Origin: Sedimenticola_A sp040506425
GTDB lineage: Bacteria > Pseudomonadota > Gammaproteobacteria > Chromatiales > Chromatiaceae
Length of the DNA stretch: 64,000 nt
Assembly: GCA_965224515.1 (NCBI GenBank)
Contig: OZ245051.1
Location: 744,001 to 808,000, forward strand
Direction: 5' to 3'
This document shows, in pieces, positions 51,208-60,132 of this stretch; positions within the stretch are counted from its first letter, which is position 1; every line of letters starts with the position of its first letter. Below the pieces are notes generated by a model. The model had not been told where the DNA came from. It worked only from the letters and a program-made list of their open reading frames with translations, and made no database searches. The translations under genes and the position numbers were made by a program.

Positions 51208-51304
51208 TTGATGGTATCGGTTGCTGGGTGGTAAATGGATTACGAATCCGGAATCCAGCCCAGCACCGTAGTAGCAGGTGCTCAAAACAGATTTTCGGTG
51301 CTCG

Positions 51305-51820
51305 TCATGATGCTATTAACCTGGCCATGCAGTACTCGTTGATTGAATTGCCATCGATAATGAGAGCGTTCTGTTTCAGGCCTTCGACTTCAAACCCAAA
51401 ATCTTCGTAGAGTGCTTTGGCTTTACTATTATGCTCAACCACAGTGAGCTCAACTCTCCTGAACCGGTTCTCTTTTGCCCAGCCGAGGAGTGCATTTAAC
51501 AGACCCCGCCCGAATCCCTGGCGCTGATGCTCTGCCAAGACGCCCATTGCGATTTTTATAGAGTGCCTGTTACGTCTGAACCCACCACCCGTACCACCCA
51601 GAAAACCAACCAGTTTCCCCTCTTTCTCTGCAACCAGAAGAACCCGGGAGGTTGAGCCGGAGTTTGCCTTTATCAGATTCTCTTGCTCGTCAGCTGTTAA
51701 CTTGAATTCATCTTCCTCAAGCAACAGAAATTCTGATTCCCGATACAGAGCTGAAAACATCTCAACGAGAGGTGCCGCATCTTCGGGAACAGCATGCCTG
51801 ATGGTTGCTTCGGTGTTCAT
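51305..51820 (-). CDS. GNAT-family N-acetyltransferase
   Basis: 171 residues from ATG 51820, where the GNAT domain starts (ATIRHAVPEDAAPLVEMF); a longer frame from 51868 would nearly touch the upstream stop. Acetyl-CoA-binding motif A reads AMGVLAEHQRQGFGRGLLNA, followed by VELTVVEHNSKAKALYEDFG. The substrate is unknown. It lies downstream of the SAM hydroxide adenosyltransferase gene and may be cotranscribed. Confidence 0.82.
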   Translation of the reverse strand: MNTEATIRHAVPEDAAPLVEMFSALYRESEFLLLEEDEFKLTADEQENLIKANSGSTSRVLLVAEKEGKLVGFLGGTGGGFRRNRHSIKIAMGVLAEHQRQGFGRGLLNALLGWAKENRFRRVELTVVEHNSKAKALYEDFGFEVEGLKQNALIIDGNSINEYCMARLIAS

Positions 51821-51870
51821 AATTATTGAAAAGTCCCGTTGGCTGCCTTGCCGGGAGTCCGGCTTCATCC

Positions 51871-52620
51871 CTATTTGCCTGAAAACTGAAGCCGCTCTCC
51901 GACGGTTACATTAAGTCGCTGATCTGCACGTCCCTGGTTTTCTGCAACCTCGATCAGGCCAAAAGAATCGATATACCAGAACAGCTCACCAGGGCCAGCC
52001 TCGCAGAAGGTTCTAGCGTATTCAATCTCCTGCCCTGCTACATATAAAACTTTGCGTTTATCAATATCTGCACCCCTAAGCCCCGTGACCAGGTTGCCAT
52101 AGTGGTCCACGTAGATTACTTCAGGTATTTCACCAGGCCAATCACTACCCACAATACTTTTATACGCAATTGGTACCGAAGACACTGGCTCGCCGAGACA
52201 GATTTTTTTTACCACGGGGGCGAACAGATCACGACCGTGAAAGCTGCTGGAGAGCTTTTCAGGCTGCCAGGTAATCGCTTGAATCTGTGAATCAGCCGGC
52301 TCGATGACCCGGGAAAACAGGCCGTTGTCTGGACCGACAAAACAATCACCACCGGACCATGCGACTATTGGATCCCGCTCGCCGCCAACTCCCGGATCGA
52401 TAACACCAAGATAGAGTGTGCCCCTGGGCATATCGCGCATGATAGAGGAAAGAAGGTAGGCAGATGCCCTGGGATTGAATGTGGGCGCGTCTGATTGAAG
52501 CTCGATGACCGGTACAGAAATATCGGCCAGAACTGCCTTCACCTGGCCCAGGTAGGGTCCTTGGTGACCGAAGTCGGTGAAGAGTGCGATACGTTGGGGC
52601 TTGAATGGATAATCGTCCAT
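51871..52620 (-). CDS. SAM hydroxide adenosyltransferase (DUF62) family
   Basis: 249 residues. The start IALFTDFGHQGPYLGQVKAV, the GVIDPGVGGERDPIV segment, CFVGPDNGLFSRV, SSSFHGRDLFAPVV and YVDHYGNLVTG are the signatures of the SAM-dependent chlorinase/fluorinase fold. Housekeeping members hydrolyse SAM to adenosine and methionine. The Asp-Arg-His set associated with hydroxide activation appears in TDFG, GRD and DPGVGG/HGRD. The start lies just 24 bases past the terminator hairpin of the alpha operon. Confidence 0.85.
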   Translation of the reverse strand: MDDYPFKPQRIALFTDFGHQGPYLGQVKAVLADISVPVIELQSDAPTFNPRASAYLLSSIMRDMPRGTLYLGVIDPGVGGERDPIVAWSGGDCFVGPDNGLFSRVIEPADSQIQAITWQPEKLSSSFHGRDLFAPVVKKICLGEPVSSVPIAYKSIVGSDWPGEIPEVIYVDHYGNLVTGLRGADIDKRKVLYVAGQEIEYARTFCEAGPGELFWYIDSFGLIEVAENQGRADQRLNVTVGERLQFSGK

Positions 52621-52643
52621 CCAGCAATTAAACCACAGAAACG

Positions 52644-52668
52644 AAAAAACCGGGCCTAAGCCCGGTTC
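52644..52668 (-). terminator. Rho-independent terminator of the alpha operon
   Basis: Read on the minus strand: ACCGGGC, loop TTAG, GCCCGGT, then a T-run; it begins 25 bases after the rplQ stop. Confidence 0.88.
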
Positions 52669-52692
52669 TTACGGCTGTTGCACAGCAACTTC

Positions 52693-53088
52693 CTATTCGG
52701 TTTCTACCGCTTCTTCTTCCATCTCTGGCTCGGGGCGGTCAACCAGCTCAACATAGGCCATGGGAGCCTTGTCGCCTGGGCGATAGCCGCATTTAAGGAT
52801 GCGGATGTAGCCACCGGGACGATCCTGGTAACGGGGACCGATCTCAGCGAACAGCTTGCCTACAGCCTCGTCATCGCGCAGACGAGAGAATGCAAGACGA
52901 CGCTTGGCTACGCTGTCGGTCTTGCCGAGCGTAATGATGGGTTCTGCCACAGAGCGAAGCTCTTTTGCTTTGGGCAGGGTGGTTTTAATCAGCTCGTGAC
53001 GCAACAGTGAGCAGGTCATGTTGCGGAACATAGCCTTTCTGTGGGCACTGTTACGATTCAGTTGCCGTCCTGATTTGCGATGACGCAT
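52693..53088 (-). CDS. rplQ: 50S ribosomal protein L17
   Basis: 131 residues, MRHRKSGRQLNRNSAHRKAM at the start, with GTKRTTLPKAKEL-type core (TTLPKAKELRSVAEPIITL). The acidic tail EPEMEEEAVETE is longer than in E. coli but usual in relatives. It is the last gene of the alpha operon and is followed directly by a strong terminator. The 72-base gap before it contains a short GACGTCA tandem repeat. Confidence 0.97.
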   Translation of the reverse strand: MRHRKSGRQLNRNSAHRKAMFRNMTCSLLRHELIKTTLPKAKELRSVAEPIITLGKTDSVAKRRLAFSRLRDDEAVGKLFAEIGPRYQDRPGGYIRILKCGYRPGDKAPMAYVELVDRPEPEMEEEAVETE

Positions 53089-53160
53089 GGATCGACTTCC
53101 CTAAAACTTGTTAATACTAAGAAACGGTTTCATTTAACCTGACGTCAGACGTCAGACGAA

Positions 53161-54147
53161 TTACTCAACACCTTCGGGGGGCCAGTTCTCGAGGCGCATT
53201 CCAAGGGAAAGGCCGCGGGTAGCCAGAACATCCTTAATTTCGGTCAAGGATTTCTTACCCAGATTGGGTGTTTTCAGAAGCTCTACTTCGGTACGCTGAA
53301 TCAAGTCTCCGATAAGGAAAATATTTTCAGCTTTCAGACAATTCGCAGAACGAACTGTCAGCTCGAGATCATCTACTGGACGAAGAAGTATAGGATCGAT
53401 AGTCGGCCCCTTCTCTTCATCTTTAGGCTCGGCAACAGCTGTTTCGTCAAGTTTGACGAAGGCAGACAGCTGGTCCTGAAGAATAGTGGCTGAGTTGCGA
53501 ATAGCCTCTTCCGGATCAATGGTGCCGTTGGTCTCGAGGTCGATAACCAGACGGTCGAGATCGGTACGCTGCTCAACACGGGCTGCCTCAACTGCGTATG
53601 CAACGCGGCGCACAGGTGAGAAAGTCGCATCCAGCTGCAGACGACCTATTGGACGATCCTCGCCGGTCGCGGCCTGGCGTACAGCAGCAGGCTGGTAACC
53701 GATGCCGCGTGCAACCTTCAGAGTCATGCTCAGTTCACCTTCCTTGGTCAGGTTGGCGATGACATGATCCGGGTTAGCGATCTCAACATCGTGATCCAGG
53801 GTGATATCGCTGGCCAGAACGGCACCGGGGCCTTTCTTTTTCAGTGACAGTGTCGCTTCGCTCTTGGCGTGCATGATGACTGCAAGGTCTTTGAGATTCA
53901 GAAGAATCTCCAGTACATCTTCCTGTACACCTTCAATAGAGGTGTACTCATGCAGAACACCTTCAATTTCTGCCTCTACCACTGCACAACCAGGCATGGA
54001 GGAGAGCAGAATGCGGCGCAGAGCATTGCCCAGCGTATGACCGAAACCGCGCTCCATAGGCTCCAGGGAGACCTTTGCGTGGCGTTCGCTGATAGGCTGA
54101 ACGTTAACCAGTCGCGGCTTCAGAAAATCGGTAACAAACTCGGGCAT
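53161..54147 (-). CDS. rpoA: RNA polymerase alpha subunit
   Basis: 328 residues, standard length. The N-terminal dimerisation domain contains MERGFGHTLGNALRRILLSS; the C-terminal domain contains LTVRSANCLKAENIFLIGDL and TPNLGKKSLTEIKDVLATRG, which bind UP elements and activators. It is in the usual place between rpsD and rplQ. Confidence 0.98.
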   Translation of the reverse strand: MPEFVTDFLKPRLVNVQPISERHAKVSLEPMERGFGHTLGNALRRILLSSMPGCAVVEAEIEGVLHEYTSIEGVQEDVLEILLNLKDLAVIMHAKSEATLSLKKKGPGAVLASDITLDHDVEIANPDHVIANLTKEGELSMTLKVARGIGYQPAAVRQAATGEDRPIGRLQLDATFSPVRRVAYAVEAARVEQRTDLDRLVIDLETNGTIDPEEAIRNSATILQDQLSAFVKLDETAVAEPKDEEKGPTIDPILLRPVDDLELTVRSANCLKAENIFLIGDLIQRTEVELLKTPNLGKKSLTEIKDVLATRGLSLGMRLENWPPEGVE

Positions 54148-54169
54148 CGAAGACCTCTTATGCTATCCC

Positions 54170-54790
54170 TTACTTGGAGTACAGTTCGACAACCAGCTGC
54201 TCGCTGATTTCAGCTGGCAACTCGGTGCGATCAGGTACACGTTTGAATGTGCCCTTCATGCCCTTGGTGTCCACGTCGATCCAATCAACGAAACCGTACT
54301 GTTCGGCCAGTGTCAGTGCACTCTGAATGCGGACCTGTTTCTTCGCTTTCTCGCGAATTTCGATCACATCATCAGCTTTAACGTGGTAAGAAGGCACGTT
54401 AACGATAGTGCCGTTAACCAGTATTGCCTTGTGGCTTACCAGCTGACGGGATTCAGAACGGGTGCTGCCGAAGCCCATGCGGTAAACAACATTGTCGAGA
54501 CGCTGCTCGAGCAGGCGGAACAGGTTCTCGCCGGTTGCACCTTTCAACTGGGCTGCCGATGCATAATAGTTACGGAACTGCTTCTCCATAACACCATACA
54601 TACGGCGCATTTTCTGTTTTTCACGCAACTGCAGACCGTAGTCTGAGAGACGGCGGCGACGATCAGTGGTCTGACCGGGCTGCTTTTCCATGTTGCACTT
54701 GGAGTCCAGCGAGCGTACGCGACTCTTCAGGAACAGATCAGTTCCTTCGCGACGGCTGAGCTTACATTTTGGTCCGATATACCTTGCCAT
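54170..54790 (-). CDS. rpsD: 30S ribosomal protein S4
   Basis: 206 residues. ARYIGPKCKLSRREGTDLFL at the start and the S4 RNA-binding domain RLDNVVYRMGFGSTRSESRQ confirm it. It is a primary 16S rRNA binder and, in enterobacteria, the autoregulator of the alpha operon through a pseudoknot in the rpsM leader; no such structure was verified here. Confidence 0.98.
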   Translation of the reverse strand: MARYIGPKCKLSRREGTDLFLKSRVRSLDSKCNMEKQPGQTTDRRRRLSDYGLQLREKQKMRRMYGVMEKQFRNYYASAAQLKGATGENLFRLLEQRLDNVVYRMGFGSTRSESRQLVSHKAILVNGTIVNVPSYHVKADDVIEIREKAKKQVRIQSALTLAEQYGFVDWIDVDTKGMKGTFKRVPDRTELPAEISEQLVVELYSK

Positions 54791-54808
54791 GACGTATTAA
54801 ACTCCAGA

Positions 54809-55198
54809 TCAAACGCGACGCTTTTTAGGCGGGCGGCAGCCGTTGTGCGGAATCGGCGTTACATCAACGATGCTGGTGATTTTGAAACCTGCGTTATTGA
54901 GTGCGCGCACTGCAGACTCACGACCAGGACCGGGGCCCTTTACGTTGACGTCCAGGTTTTTAACACCGTAGTCCTTCGCTGCTTCACCTGCCCTGTCAGC
55001 TGCCACCTGGGCTGCAAACGGGGTGCTCTTACGCGAGCCACGGAAGCCAGAACCACCTGCGGTGGCCCAGGACAACACATTACCCTGACGATCAGAAATG
55101 GTAATGATGGTGTTATTGAACGAAGCGTGGATATGAGCCACACCATCGGTAACAGTTTTGTTAACCTTTTTCCGCGAACGGCTGGTTGGTTTTGCCAT
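54809..55198 (-). CDS. rpsK: 30S ribosomal protein S11
   Basis: 129 residues with GVAHIHASFNNTIITISDRQ, ATAGGSGFRGSRKSTPFAAQ and the terminal DVTPIPHNGCRPPKKRRV. Binds the 690 loop of 16S rRNA on the platform. It lies 18 bases before rpsD in the alpha operon. Confidence 0.98.
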   Translation of the reverse strand: MAKPTSRSRKKVNKTVTDGVAHIHASFNNTIITISDRQGNVLSWATAGGSGFRGSRKSTPFAAQVAADRAGEAAKDYGVKNLDVNVKGPGPGRESAVRALNNAGFKITSIVDVTPIPHNGCRPPKKRRV

Positions 55199-55256
55199 TT
55201 ACTTGTTCCTACGAACTAGTCTTTCAAATCCCCATCAGGAAAGCCCTGACGGATGT

Positions 55257-55613
55257 TTATCTCTTAATCGGGCGACGCGGACCCTTACGGGTACGGGCGT
55301 TGGTTTGGGTACGTTGACCACGAACCGGCAAGCCACGACGGTGACGGATACCTCTGTTGCAACCCAGATCCATGAGACGCTTGATGTTCATGGAAATCTC
55401 GCGGCGCAGGTCACCTTCTACGGTGAGCTTTGCAACTTCAGTACGCAGTGATTCGACTTCACCCTCTGACAGGTCAATAATCTTACTGTTCTGGGCGATA
55501 CCGGCTGCTTCACAAATTTCGGCTGCGCGTGTACGGCCAATTCCGTAAATCGAAGTCAGTGCGATAACGGCATGCTTGCGATCTGGAATATTGACGCCTG
55601 CAATTCGAGCCAT
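55257..55613 (-). CDS. rpsM: 30S ribosomal protein S13
   Basis: 118 residues from ATG 55613 (MARIAGVNIPDRKHAVIAL); a frame starting 11 codons earlier is not used in the family. The tail RGQRTQTNARTRKGPRRPIK contacts tRNA in the P site. First gene of the alpha operon proper, after rpmJ. Confidence 0.97.
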   Translation of the reverse strand: MARIAGVNIPDRKHAVIALTSIYGIGRTRAAEICEAAGIAQNSKIIDLSEGEVESLRTEVAKLTVEGDLRREISMNIKRLMDLGCNRGIRHRRGLPVRGQRTQTNARTRKGPRRPIKR

Positions 55614-55714
55614 CGGGTTACTCCTGGGTAAATAAATCTCATCCACGTCACGCGCGGAAAACGCGTAACTCTAACTGGAAATTCAAATCAATACAAGTAC
55701 CAAAAGGCTAGAAT

Positions 55715-55828
55715 TTAGCCCTGGCGCTGCTTGTGCCTTGGTTCTTTACAGATCACACGCACAACACCGTTGCGACGGATAATCTTGCAGTTCCGGCATA
55801 TTTTCTTCACGGAAGCCCTAACTTTCAT
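55715..55828 (-). CDS. rpmJ: 50S ribosomal protein L36
   Basis: 37 residues, MKVRASVKKICRNCKIIRRN and then GVVRVICKEPRHKQRQG. The zinc ribbon residues C11, C14, C27 and H32 are all kept, so this is the zinc-binding form. It lies between secY and rpsM, as in E. coli. Confidence 0.97.
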   Translation of the reverse strand: MKVRASVKKICRNCKIIRRNGVVRVICKEPRHKQRQG

Positions 55829-55867
55829 GGCTTTATCTCCAAAAATTCAGTGAATTCGTTCTCAGGA

Positions 55868-57217
55868 TCAGCGCAGCAAGCCTGCACCACCACCCTTAAG
55901 ATTCGCTTTTTTCATGAGACCCTCATACTGGTGCGACATCAGATGTGCCTGCACCTGCGCCATGAAGTCCATGACCACAACAACGATAATCAGCAGAGAG
56001 GTGCCTCCAAAATAGAAGGGCACGTTCCATCCGACAATCAGAAACTCCGGCATCAGGCAGACCGCCGTGATGTATATCGCACCCGCGAGGGTCAGACGTG
56101 ACATCACGCTGTCAATATACTTGGCTGTCTGCTCACCTGGCCTGTATCCGGGGATAAATGCACCTGAACGTTTCAGGTTATCCGCGGTCTCTTTCGAGTT
56201 GAAGACCAGGGCCGTATAAAAAAAGCAGAAAAAGATGATTGCCAGCGCATAAAGGATTACGTAAATCGGCTCACCCGGTGAGAGCTTGCCAACGATATCC
56301 TGCAACCAACGCATGTTTTCCTGCGTACCTATCCACTGCCCCATTGTTGACGGGAACAGAATAATACTTGATGCGAAGATGGGCGGAATCACTCCGGCCA
56401 TGTTCAGCTTCAGGGGAAGATGGCTGCTCTGGGCAGCGAACATCTTCCGGCCCTGCTGACGCTGGGCATAATTCACCGTGATCCGGCGCTGTCCGCGTTC
56501 AACGAAAACCACGAAAGCAGTTACTGCAGCCGCCAGTATGAACAGGGTAAGCACGGTAATGGCATTCATTTCACCGGTACGAACCAGCTCCATGGTGCCA
56601 CCGATTGCCGAGGGCAGACCGGCCACGATACCCGCAAAAATGATCAGCGAGATACCGTTACCCAGACCACGCTCTGTAATCTGTTCACCCAGCCACATCA
56701 GGAACATGGTTCCGGTTACCAGGCTGACAGCAGCCGTAAAGACAAAACCCGCACCCTGCATGGCAACTACTGGCATTCCGCCGGCCTGCTGGGTCTGAAG
56801 CGCCATGGCTATACCGATGGCCTGGAAAGTTGCCAGGATCACGGTGCCGTAACGGGTGTACTGGGTAATCTTGCGGCGACCCTGTTCACCCTCTTTCTTC
56901 AGCTGCTCAAGCTTAGGGATAACCGCCGACATCAGCTGCATGATAATAGATGCAGAGATGTAGGGCATGATACCCAACGCAAACAGACTGGCTCGCTCAA
57001 GTGCACCACCGGAAAACATGTTGAACATGTCCAGGATAGTGCCCTGCTGCTGATCAAAAAATGCTGCAACAGCCCGCGGGTTTACACCAGGAACCGGTAT
57101 AAAGGTTCCTATACGGAAAACCAGGAGCGCACCGAGCACGAACAGCAAACGCTGACGAAGCTCGGTAAACTTACCCATACCGGCAAGTGCGCCGGACATT
57201 GCACCTTGAGCGGCCAT
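55868..57217 (-). CDS. secY: Preprotein translocase subunit SecY
   Basis: 449 residues, ten membrane helices. Markers are RQRLLFVLGALLVFRIGTFI, SIIMQLMSAVIPKLEQLKKE, the cytosolic loop DNLKRSGAFIPGYRPGEQTA and the C-terminal SHQYEGLMKKANLKG. Central channel of the Sec system in the inner membrane. The only non-ribosomal membrane gene of the spc operon. Confidence 0.98.
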   Translation of the reverse strand: MAAQGAMSGALAGMGKFTELRQRLLFVLGALLVFRIGTFIPVPGVNPRAVAAFFDQQQGTILDMFNMFSGGALERASLFALGIMPYISASIIMQLMSAVIPKLEQLKKEGEQGRRKITQYTRYGTVILATFQAIGIAMALQTQQAGGMPVVAMQGAGFVFTAAVSLVTGTMFLMWLGEQITERGLGNGISLIIFAGIVAGLPSAIGGTMELVRTGEMNAITVLTLFILAAAVTAFVVFVERGQRRITVNYAQRQQGRKMFAAQSSHLPLKLNMAGVIPPIFASSIILFPSTMGQWIGTQENMRWLQDIVGKLSPGEPIYVILYALAIIFFCFFYTALVFNSKETADNLKRSGAFIPGYRPGEQTAKYIDSVMSRLTLAGAIYITAVCLMPEFLIVGWNVPFYFGGTSLLIIVVVVMDFMAQVQAHLMSHQYEGLMKKANLKGGGAGLLR

Positions 57218-57224
57218 TTAGATT

Positions 57225-57659
57225 TTAGTCCTCGACTTTTCCACCAGCAGCTTCGATTGCAGCACGGGCACCCTTGGTGACACCCAGACCTTTAACGGTC
57301 ACTGCTTTCTCGATTTTGCCGGAGAGAATGACTTTTGCACGCTTGATGGTACCGGAAACGATATCCGCATCCTGAAGCGCCTTCAGATCAACGATCTCAG
57401 CTTCGATCTTTGCCAGTTCGTCGAGACGAATCTCAGCGGTGTACTTCGCCTTGCGGGAAGTAAAACCGACTTTCGGCAGGCGGCGCTGCAAGGGCATCTG
57501 ACCGCCCTCGAAACCGACCTTGTGGAAACCGCCGGAACGGGACTTCTGACCCTTGTGGCCACGACCACAGGTCTTGCCCAGTCCACTACCGATTCCGCGA
57601 CCGACGCGCTTGGCATCTTTCTTGGAGCCTTCTGCAGGCTTGATGGTATTCAGACGCAT
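57225..57659 (-). CDS. rplO: 50S ribosomal protein L15
   Basis: 144 residues from ATG 57659 (MRLNTIKPAEGSKKDAKRVG), five codons after the first in-frame start, fitting the family. GRGHKGQKSRSGG and the KVGFEGGQMPLQRRLPK segment are diagnostic. Ends seven bases before secY. Confidence 0.97.
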   Translation of the reverse strand: MRLNTIKPAEGSKKDAKRVGRGIGSGLGKTCGRGHKGQKSRSGGFHKVGFEGGQMPLQRRLPKVGFTSRKAKYTAEIRLDELAKIEAEIVDLKALQDADIVSGTIKRAKVILSGKIEKAVTVKGLGVTKGARAAIEAAGGKVED

Positions 57660-57660
57660 C

Positions 57661-57849
57661 TTAAGCTTCCTCAACCTTTACCATGTAGGACACTTTATTT
57701 GCCATGCCACGAGTGGCGGCAGTGTCCTCGACCTCAACGGTCTGATGCATACGACGCAAGCCCAAACCACGCACACAAGCCTGGTGGCTTTTGAGGCGGC
57801 CGTTCATGCTGCGCATCAGGGTTACCTTCATTGTTTTCTTATCAGCCAT
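57661..57849 (-). CDS. rpmD: 50S ribosomal protein L30
   Basis: 62 residues, KVTLMRSMNGRLKSHQACVR and LGLRRMHQTVEVEDTAATRG. Its stop is one base from the rplO start, a tight spc operon junction. Confidence 0.96.
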   Translation of the reverse strand: MADKKTMKVTLMRSMNGRLKSHQACVRGLGLRRMHQTVEVEDTAATRGMANKVSYMVKVEEA

Positions 57850-57852
57850 GGC

Positions 57853-58359
57853 TTACCCCAGAATCTCTTCTACAGTCTTGCCGCGCTTGGCAGCGACAGA
57901 CTCAGGATCAGTCATCTCGGTCAGCGCATTGATTGTTGCGCGGACCACGTTGATTGCGTTGTTGGTACCGATACACTTGGCCAGTACATTCTGTACACCA
58001 ACTGCCTCGCACACTGCACGCATGGCGCCACCGGCGATGATACCGGTACCCTCTGATGCAGGCTGCATGTAGACCTTGGCGGCGCCGTGGCGACCAATCA
58101 TCGGGTACTGCAGAGTGCCTTCGTTAAGCTTGGCTTCACGCATGTTACGACGTGCGCTCTCCATCGCCTTCTGAATAGCAACTGGTACTTCACGCGCTTT
58201 ACCGGTACCGAAACCGACTCGACCGTTACCATCACCAACAACCGTCAGTGCAGAGAAACCGAAGATTCGGCCACCCTTGACCACTTTAGCCACACGGTTG
58301 ACGTTGATGAGCTTTTCGATCATCTCATCGCCTTCCGGGTTCACATTGTAGTTAGACAT
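57853..58359 (-). CDS. rpsE: 30S ribosomal protein S5
   Basis: 168 residues from ATG 58359 (MSNYNVNPEGDEMIEKLINV), preceded by AGGGGTGG; a GTG two codons earlier is less likely. The dsRNA-binding fold NRVAKVVKGGRIFGFSALTV and VGDGNGRVGFGTGKAREVPV are typical. It acts in decoding accuracy. Confidence 0.97.
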   Translation of the reverse strand: MSNYNVNPEGDEMIEKLINVNRVAKVVKGGRIFGFSALTVVGDGNGRVGFGTGKAREVPVAIQKAMESARRNMREAKLNEGTLQYPMIGRHGAAKVYMQPASEGTGIIAGGAMRAVCEAVGVQNVLAKCIGTNNAINVVRATINALTEMTDPESVAAKRGKTVEEILG

Positions 58360-58368
58360 AGCCACCCC

Positions 58369-58725
58369 TTAGAACTGAAGGCCGTTTTCGCGGGCAGCGT
58401 CAGCCAACGCTTTAACCCGGCCGTGATACTTGAAGCCAGCACGATCGAACGCTACACGTTCGATACCGGCAGCCTTGGCACGCTCAGCAACCATTTTGCC
58501 AACGGCAGCTGCTGCTGATGCATTACCTGATGCGCCATCCAGTTCAGCCTTGACGGCTTTATCTGCTGTAGAGGCGCTAGCCACCACATCGGAACCATTA
58601 GGTGCGATAACCTGGGCATACATATGCCTCGGGGTACGGAAGATGGTCAGGCGATGTACCCGCAACTCCCGAATCTTTGCGCGTGCACGGCGTGCTCTGC
58701 GCAGACGTGAGGTTTTCTTATCCAT
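58369..58725 (-). CDS. rplR: 50S ribosomal protein L18
   Basis: 118 residues. The basic N-terminus KKTSRLRRARRARAKIRELR and the terminal AFDRAGFKYHGRVKALADAA match L18, which binds 5S rRNA. Nine bases separate its stop from the rpsE start. Confidence 0.97.
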   Translation of the reverse strand: MDKKTSRLRRARRARAKIRELRVHRLTIFRTPRHMYAQVIAPNGSDVVASASTADKAVKAELDGASGNASAAAAVGKMVAERAKAAGIERVAFDRAGFKYHGRVKALADAARENGLQF

Positions 58726-58738
58726 CGTCTATTACCCT

Positions 58739-59275
58739 TTACTTCTTCTTGGCTTCTTTACGAACCACGTGCTCATCGGAATAACGAACACCCTTGCCCT
58801 TGTAAGGCTCAGGCGGACGATAAGCGCGGATTTCAGCAGCCACTTGACCAACTTTCTGTTTATCACAACCGCTAACGACGATCTCTGTCTGAGACGGCGT
58901 TTCGATAGTGACACCTTCAGGAACCGGGTAATCCACTGGATGGGAGAAACCGAGATTCAGGTTCAGCACCTTGCCTTTGGCCTGTGCACGATAACCAACA
59001 CCGATCAGCTGAAGCTTCTTTTCGAAGCCAGCGCTCACGCCGGTTACCATATTGTTGATCAGTGCGCGAAAAGTTCCTGCCATGGCCCACTGTTCACGGA
59101 CGCTGTCGTCCTTTGGGCTGACATTGATGGCACCATCATCCTGAGACACTTTCACGGAATCGTGAAGTGACAGCTGAAGGTTACCCTTGGAGCCTTTTAC
59201 CGTTACCTCGTCACCTTTGATATTGATATCAACACCAGAAGGGAGAGAGATCGGAGCTTTTGCTATGCGTGACAT
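58739..59275 (-). CDS. rplF: 50S ribosomal protein L6
   Basis: 178 residues. MSRIAKAPISLPSGVDINIK at the start, the loop GYRAQAKGKVLNLNLGFSHP and the signature YRPPEPYKGKGVRYSDEHV near the end are characteristic. Standard spc position between rpsH and rplR. Confidence 0.98.
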   Translation of the reverse strand: MSRIAKAPISLPSGVDINIKGDEVTVKGSKGNLQLSLHDSVKVSQDDGAINVSPKDDSVREQWAMAGTFRALINNMVTGVSAGFEKKLQLIGVGYRAQAKGKVLNLNLGFSHPVDYPVPEGVTIETPSQTEIVVSGCDKQKVGQVAAEIRAYRPPEPYKGKGVRYSDEHVVRKEAKKK

Positions 59276-59290
59276 ATTCCCAACCCCCGA

Positions 59291-59686
59291 TTAAGCAATG
59301 TAGGCCAGAACTTCACCACCGTGGCCCGCAGCACGTGCGGCACGATCGCTCATCAGACCTTTGGAAGTGGAGATAACGGCAACACCGAGACCACCGCGAA
59401 CCTTGGGCAGCTCTTTAGTGCCTTTGTAAACGCGCAGACCAGGGCGACTTACACGCTGGATCTCTTCGATTACAGGTTTACCCTGGAAGTATTTAAGCTC
59501 GACGTTAAGAGAGGCTTTGCCTTCTGCATCAGCCACGGAGAAGGAGCTGATATAGCCCTCATCCTGGAGAAGCTGGGCTACAGCAACTTTCTGCTTGGAA
59601 GAGGGCATGGAAACTGCCACTTTTCCGACTTGTTGACCATTACGGATACGCGTCAACATATCCGAGATCGGATCAGACATACTCAT
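59291..59686 (-). CDS. rpsH: 30S ribosomal protein S8
   Basis: 131 residues, SMSDPISDMLTRIRNGQQVG at the start and the signature KGLMSDRAARAAGHGGEVLA at the end. It organises the central domain of 16S rRNA and is the spc operon autoregulator in E. coli. Unusually, 130 bases separate it from rpsN. Confidence 0.97.
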   Translation of the reverse strand: MSMSDPISDMLTRIRNGQQVGKVAVSMPSSKQKVAVAQLLQDEGYISSFSVADAEGKASLNVELKYFQGKPVIEEIQRVSRPGLRVYKGTKELPKVRGGLGVAVISTSKGLMSDRAARAAGHGGEVLAYIA

Positions 59687-59752
59687 AATTTTTAAACCTT
59701 CTAGGTCAGCCCGTCACAACCAGGTGACGCGATACCCAAACGATTGCACAAA

Positions 59753-59802
59753 ATCCGCCATCAGGCGGATCAGAAGAAATTCACCCCACCATGACAGTGG
59801 GG
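59753..59802 (-). promoter_or_regulatory. Two hairpins in the long rpsN-rpsH gap
   Basis: On the minus strand the transcript first meets CCCCAC/GTGGGG (59784-59802), then ATCCGCC/GGCGGAT with a four-base loop (59753-59770). All arms are perfect. There is no T-run, so an attenuator, RNA processing or protein-binding element is as likely as a terminator. Confidence 0.4.
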
Positions 59803-59816
59803 CGCGTATTCTACAT

Positions 59817-60122
59817 TTACCAGCTGGCTTTAACAAGCCCCGGAACATCACCGCGCATTGCGGCTTCACGAAGCTTGTTCCGGCACAGGCCAAATTTGCG
59901 GTAAACAGCGTGTGGGCGACCACTTATGCGACAACGACGCTGCTGACGTGCAGAACTCGCGTCACGAGGCATTTTCTGCAGTTTCAGAACTGCTTCGTCT
60001 ACCTGCTCGGTGGTGCTCTCAGGATTATTGATAATCGCTTTCAGCTCTGCACGCCTGCTGGCGTACTTTGCTACCGCTTTGGCCCGCTTTGCCTCACGAG
60101 CTAACATGCTCTTCTTTGCCAT
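59817..60122 (-). CDS. rpsN: 30S ribosomal protein S14
   Basis: 101 residues from ATG 60122 (MAKKSMLAREAKRAKAVAKY), the long zinc-free form: the C-terminal RRCRISGRPHAVYRKFGLCR has no complete CXXC pair set. Lies 10 bases after rplE. Confidence 0.97.
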   Translation of the reverse strand: MAKKSMLAREAKRAKAVAKYASRRAELKAIINNPESTTEQVDEAVLKLQKMPRDASSARQQRRCRISGRPHAVYRKFGLCRNKLREAAMRGDVPGLVKASW

Positions 60123-60132
60123 AGGTAAATTC

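Noticed and set aside
53140..53157. GACGTCA heptamer repeated between rpoA and rplQ
   Set aside because: Two and a half short tandem units in a small gap; no evidence of function.
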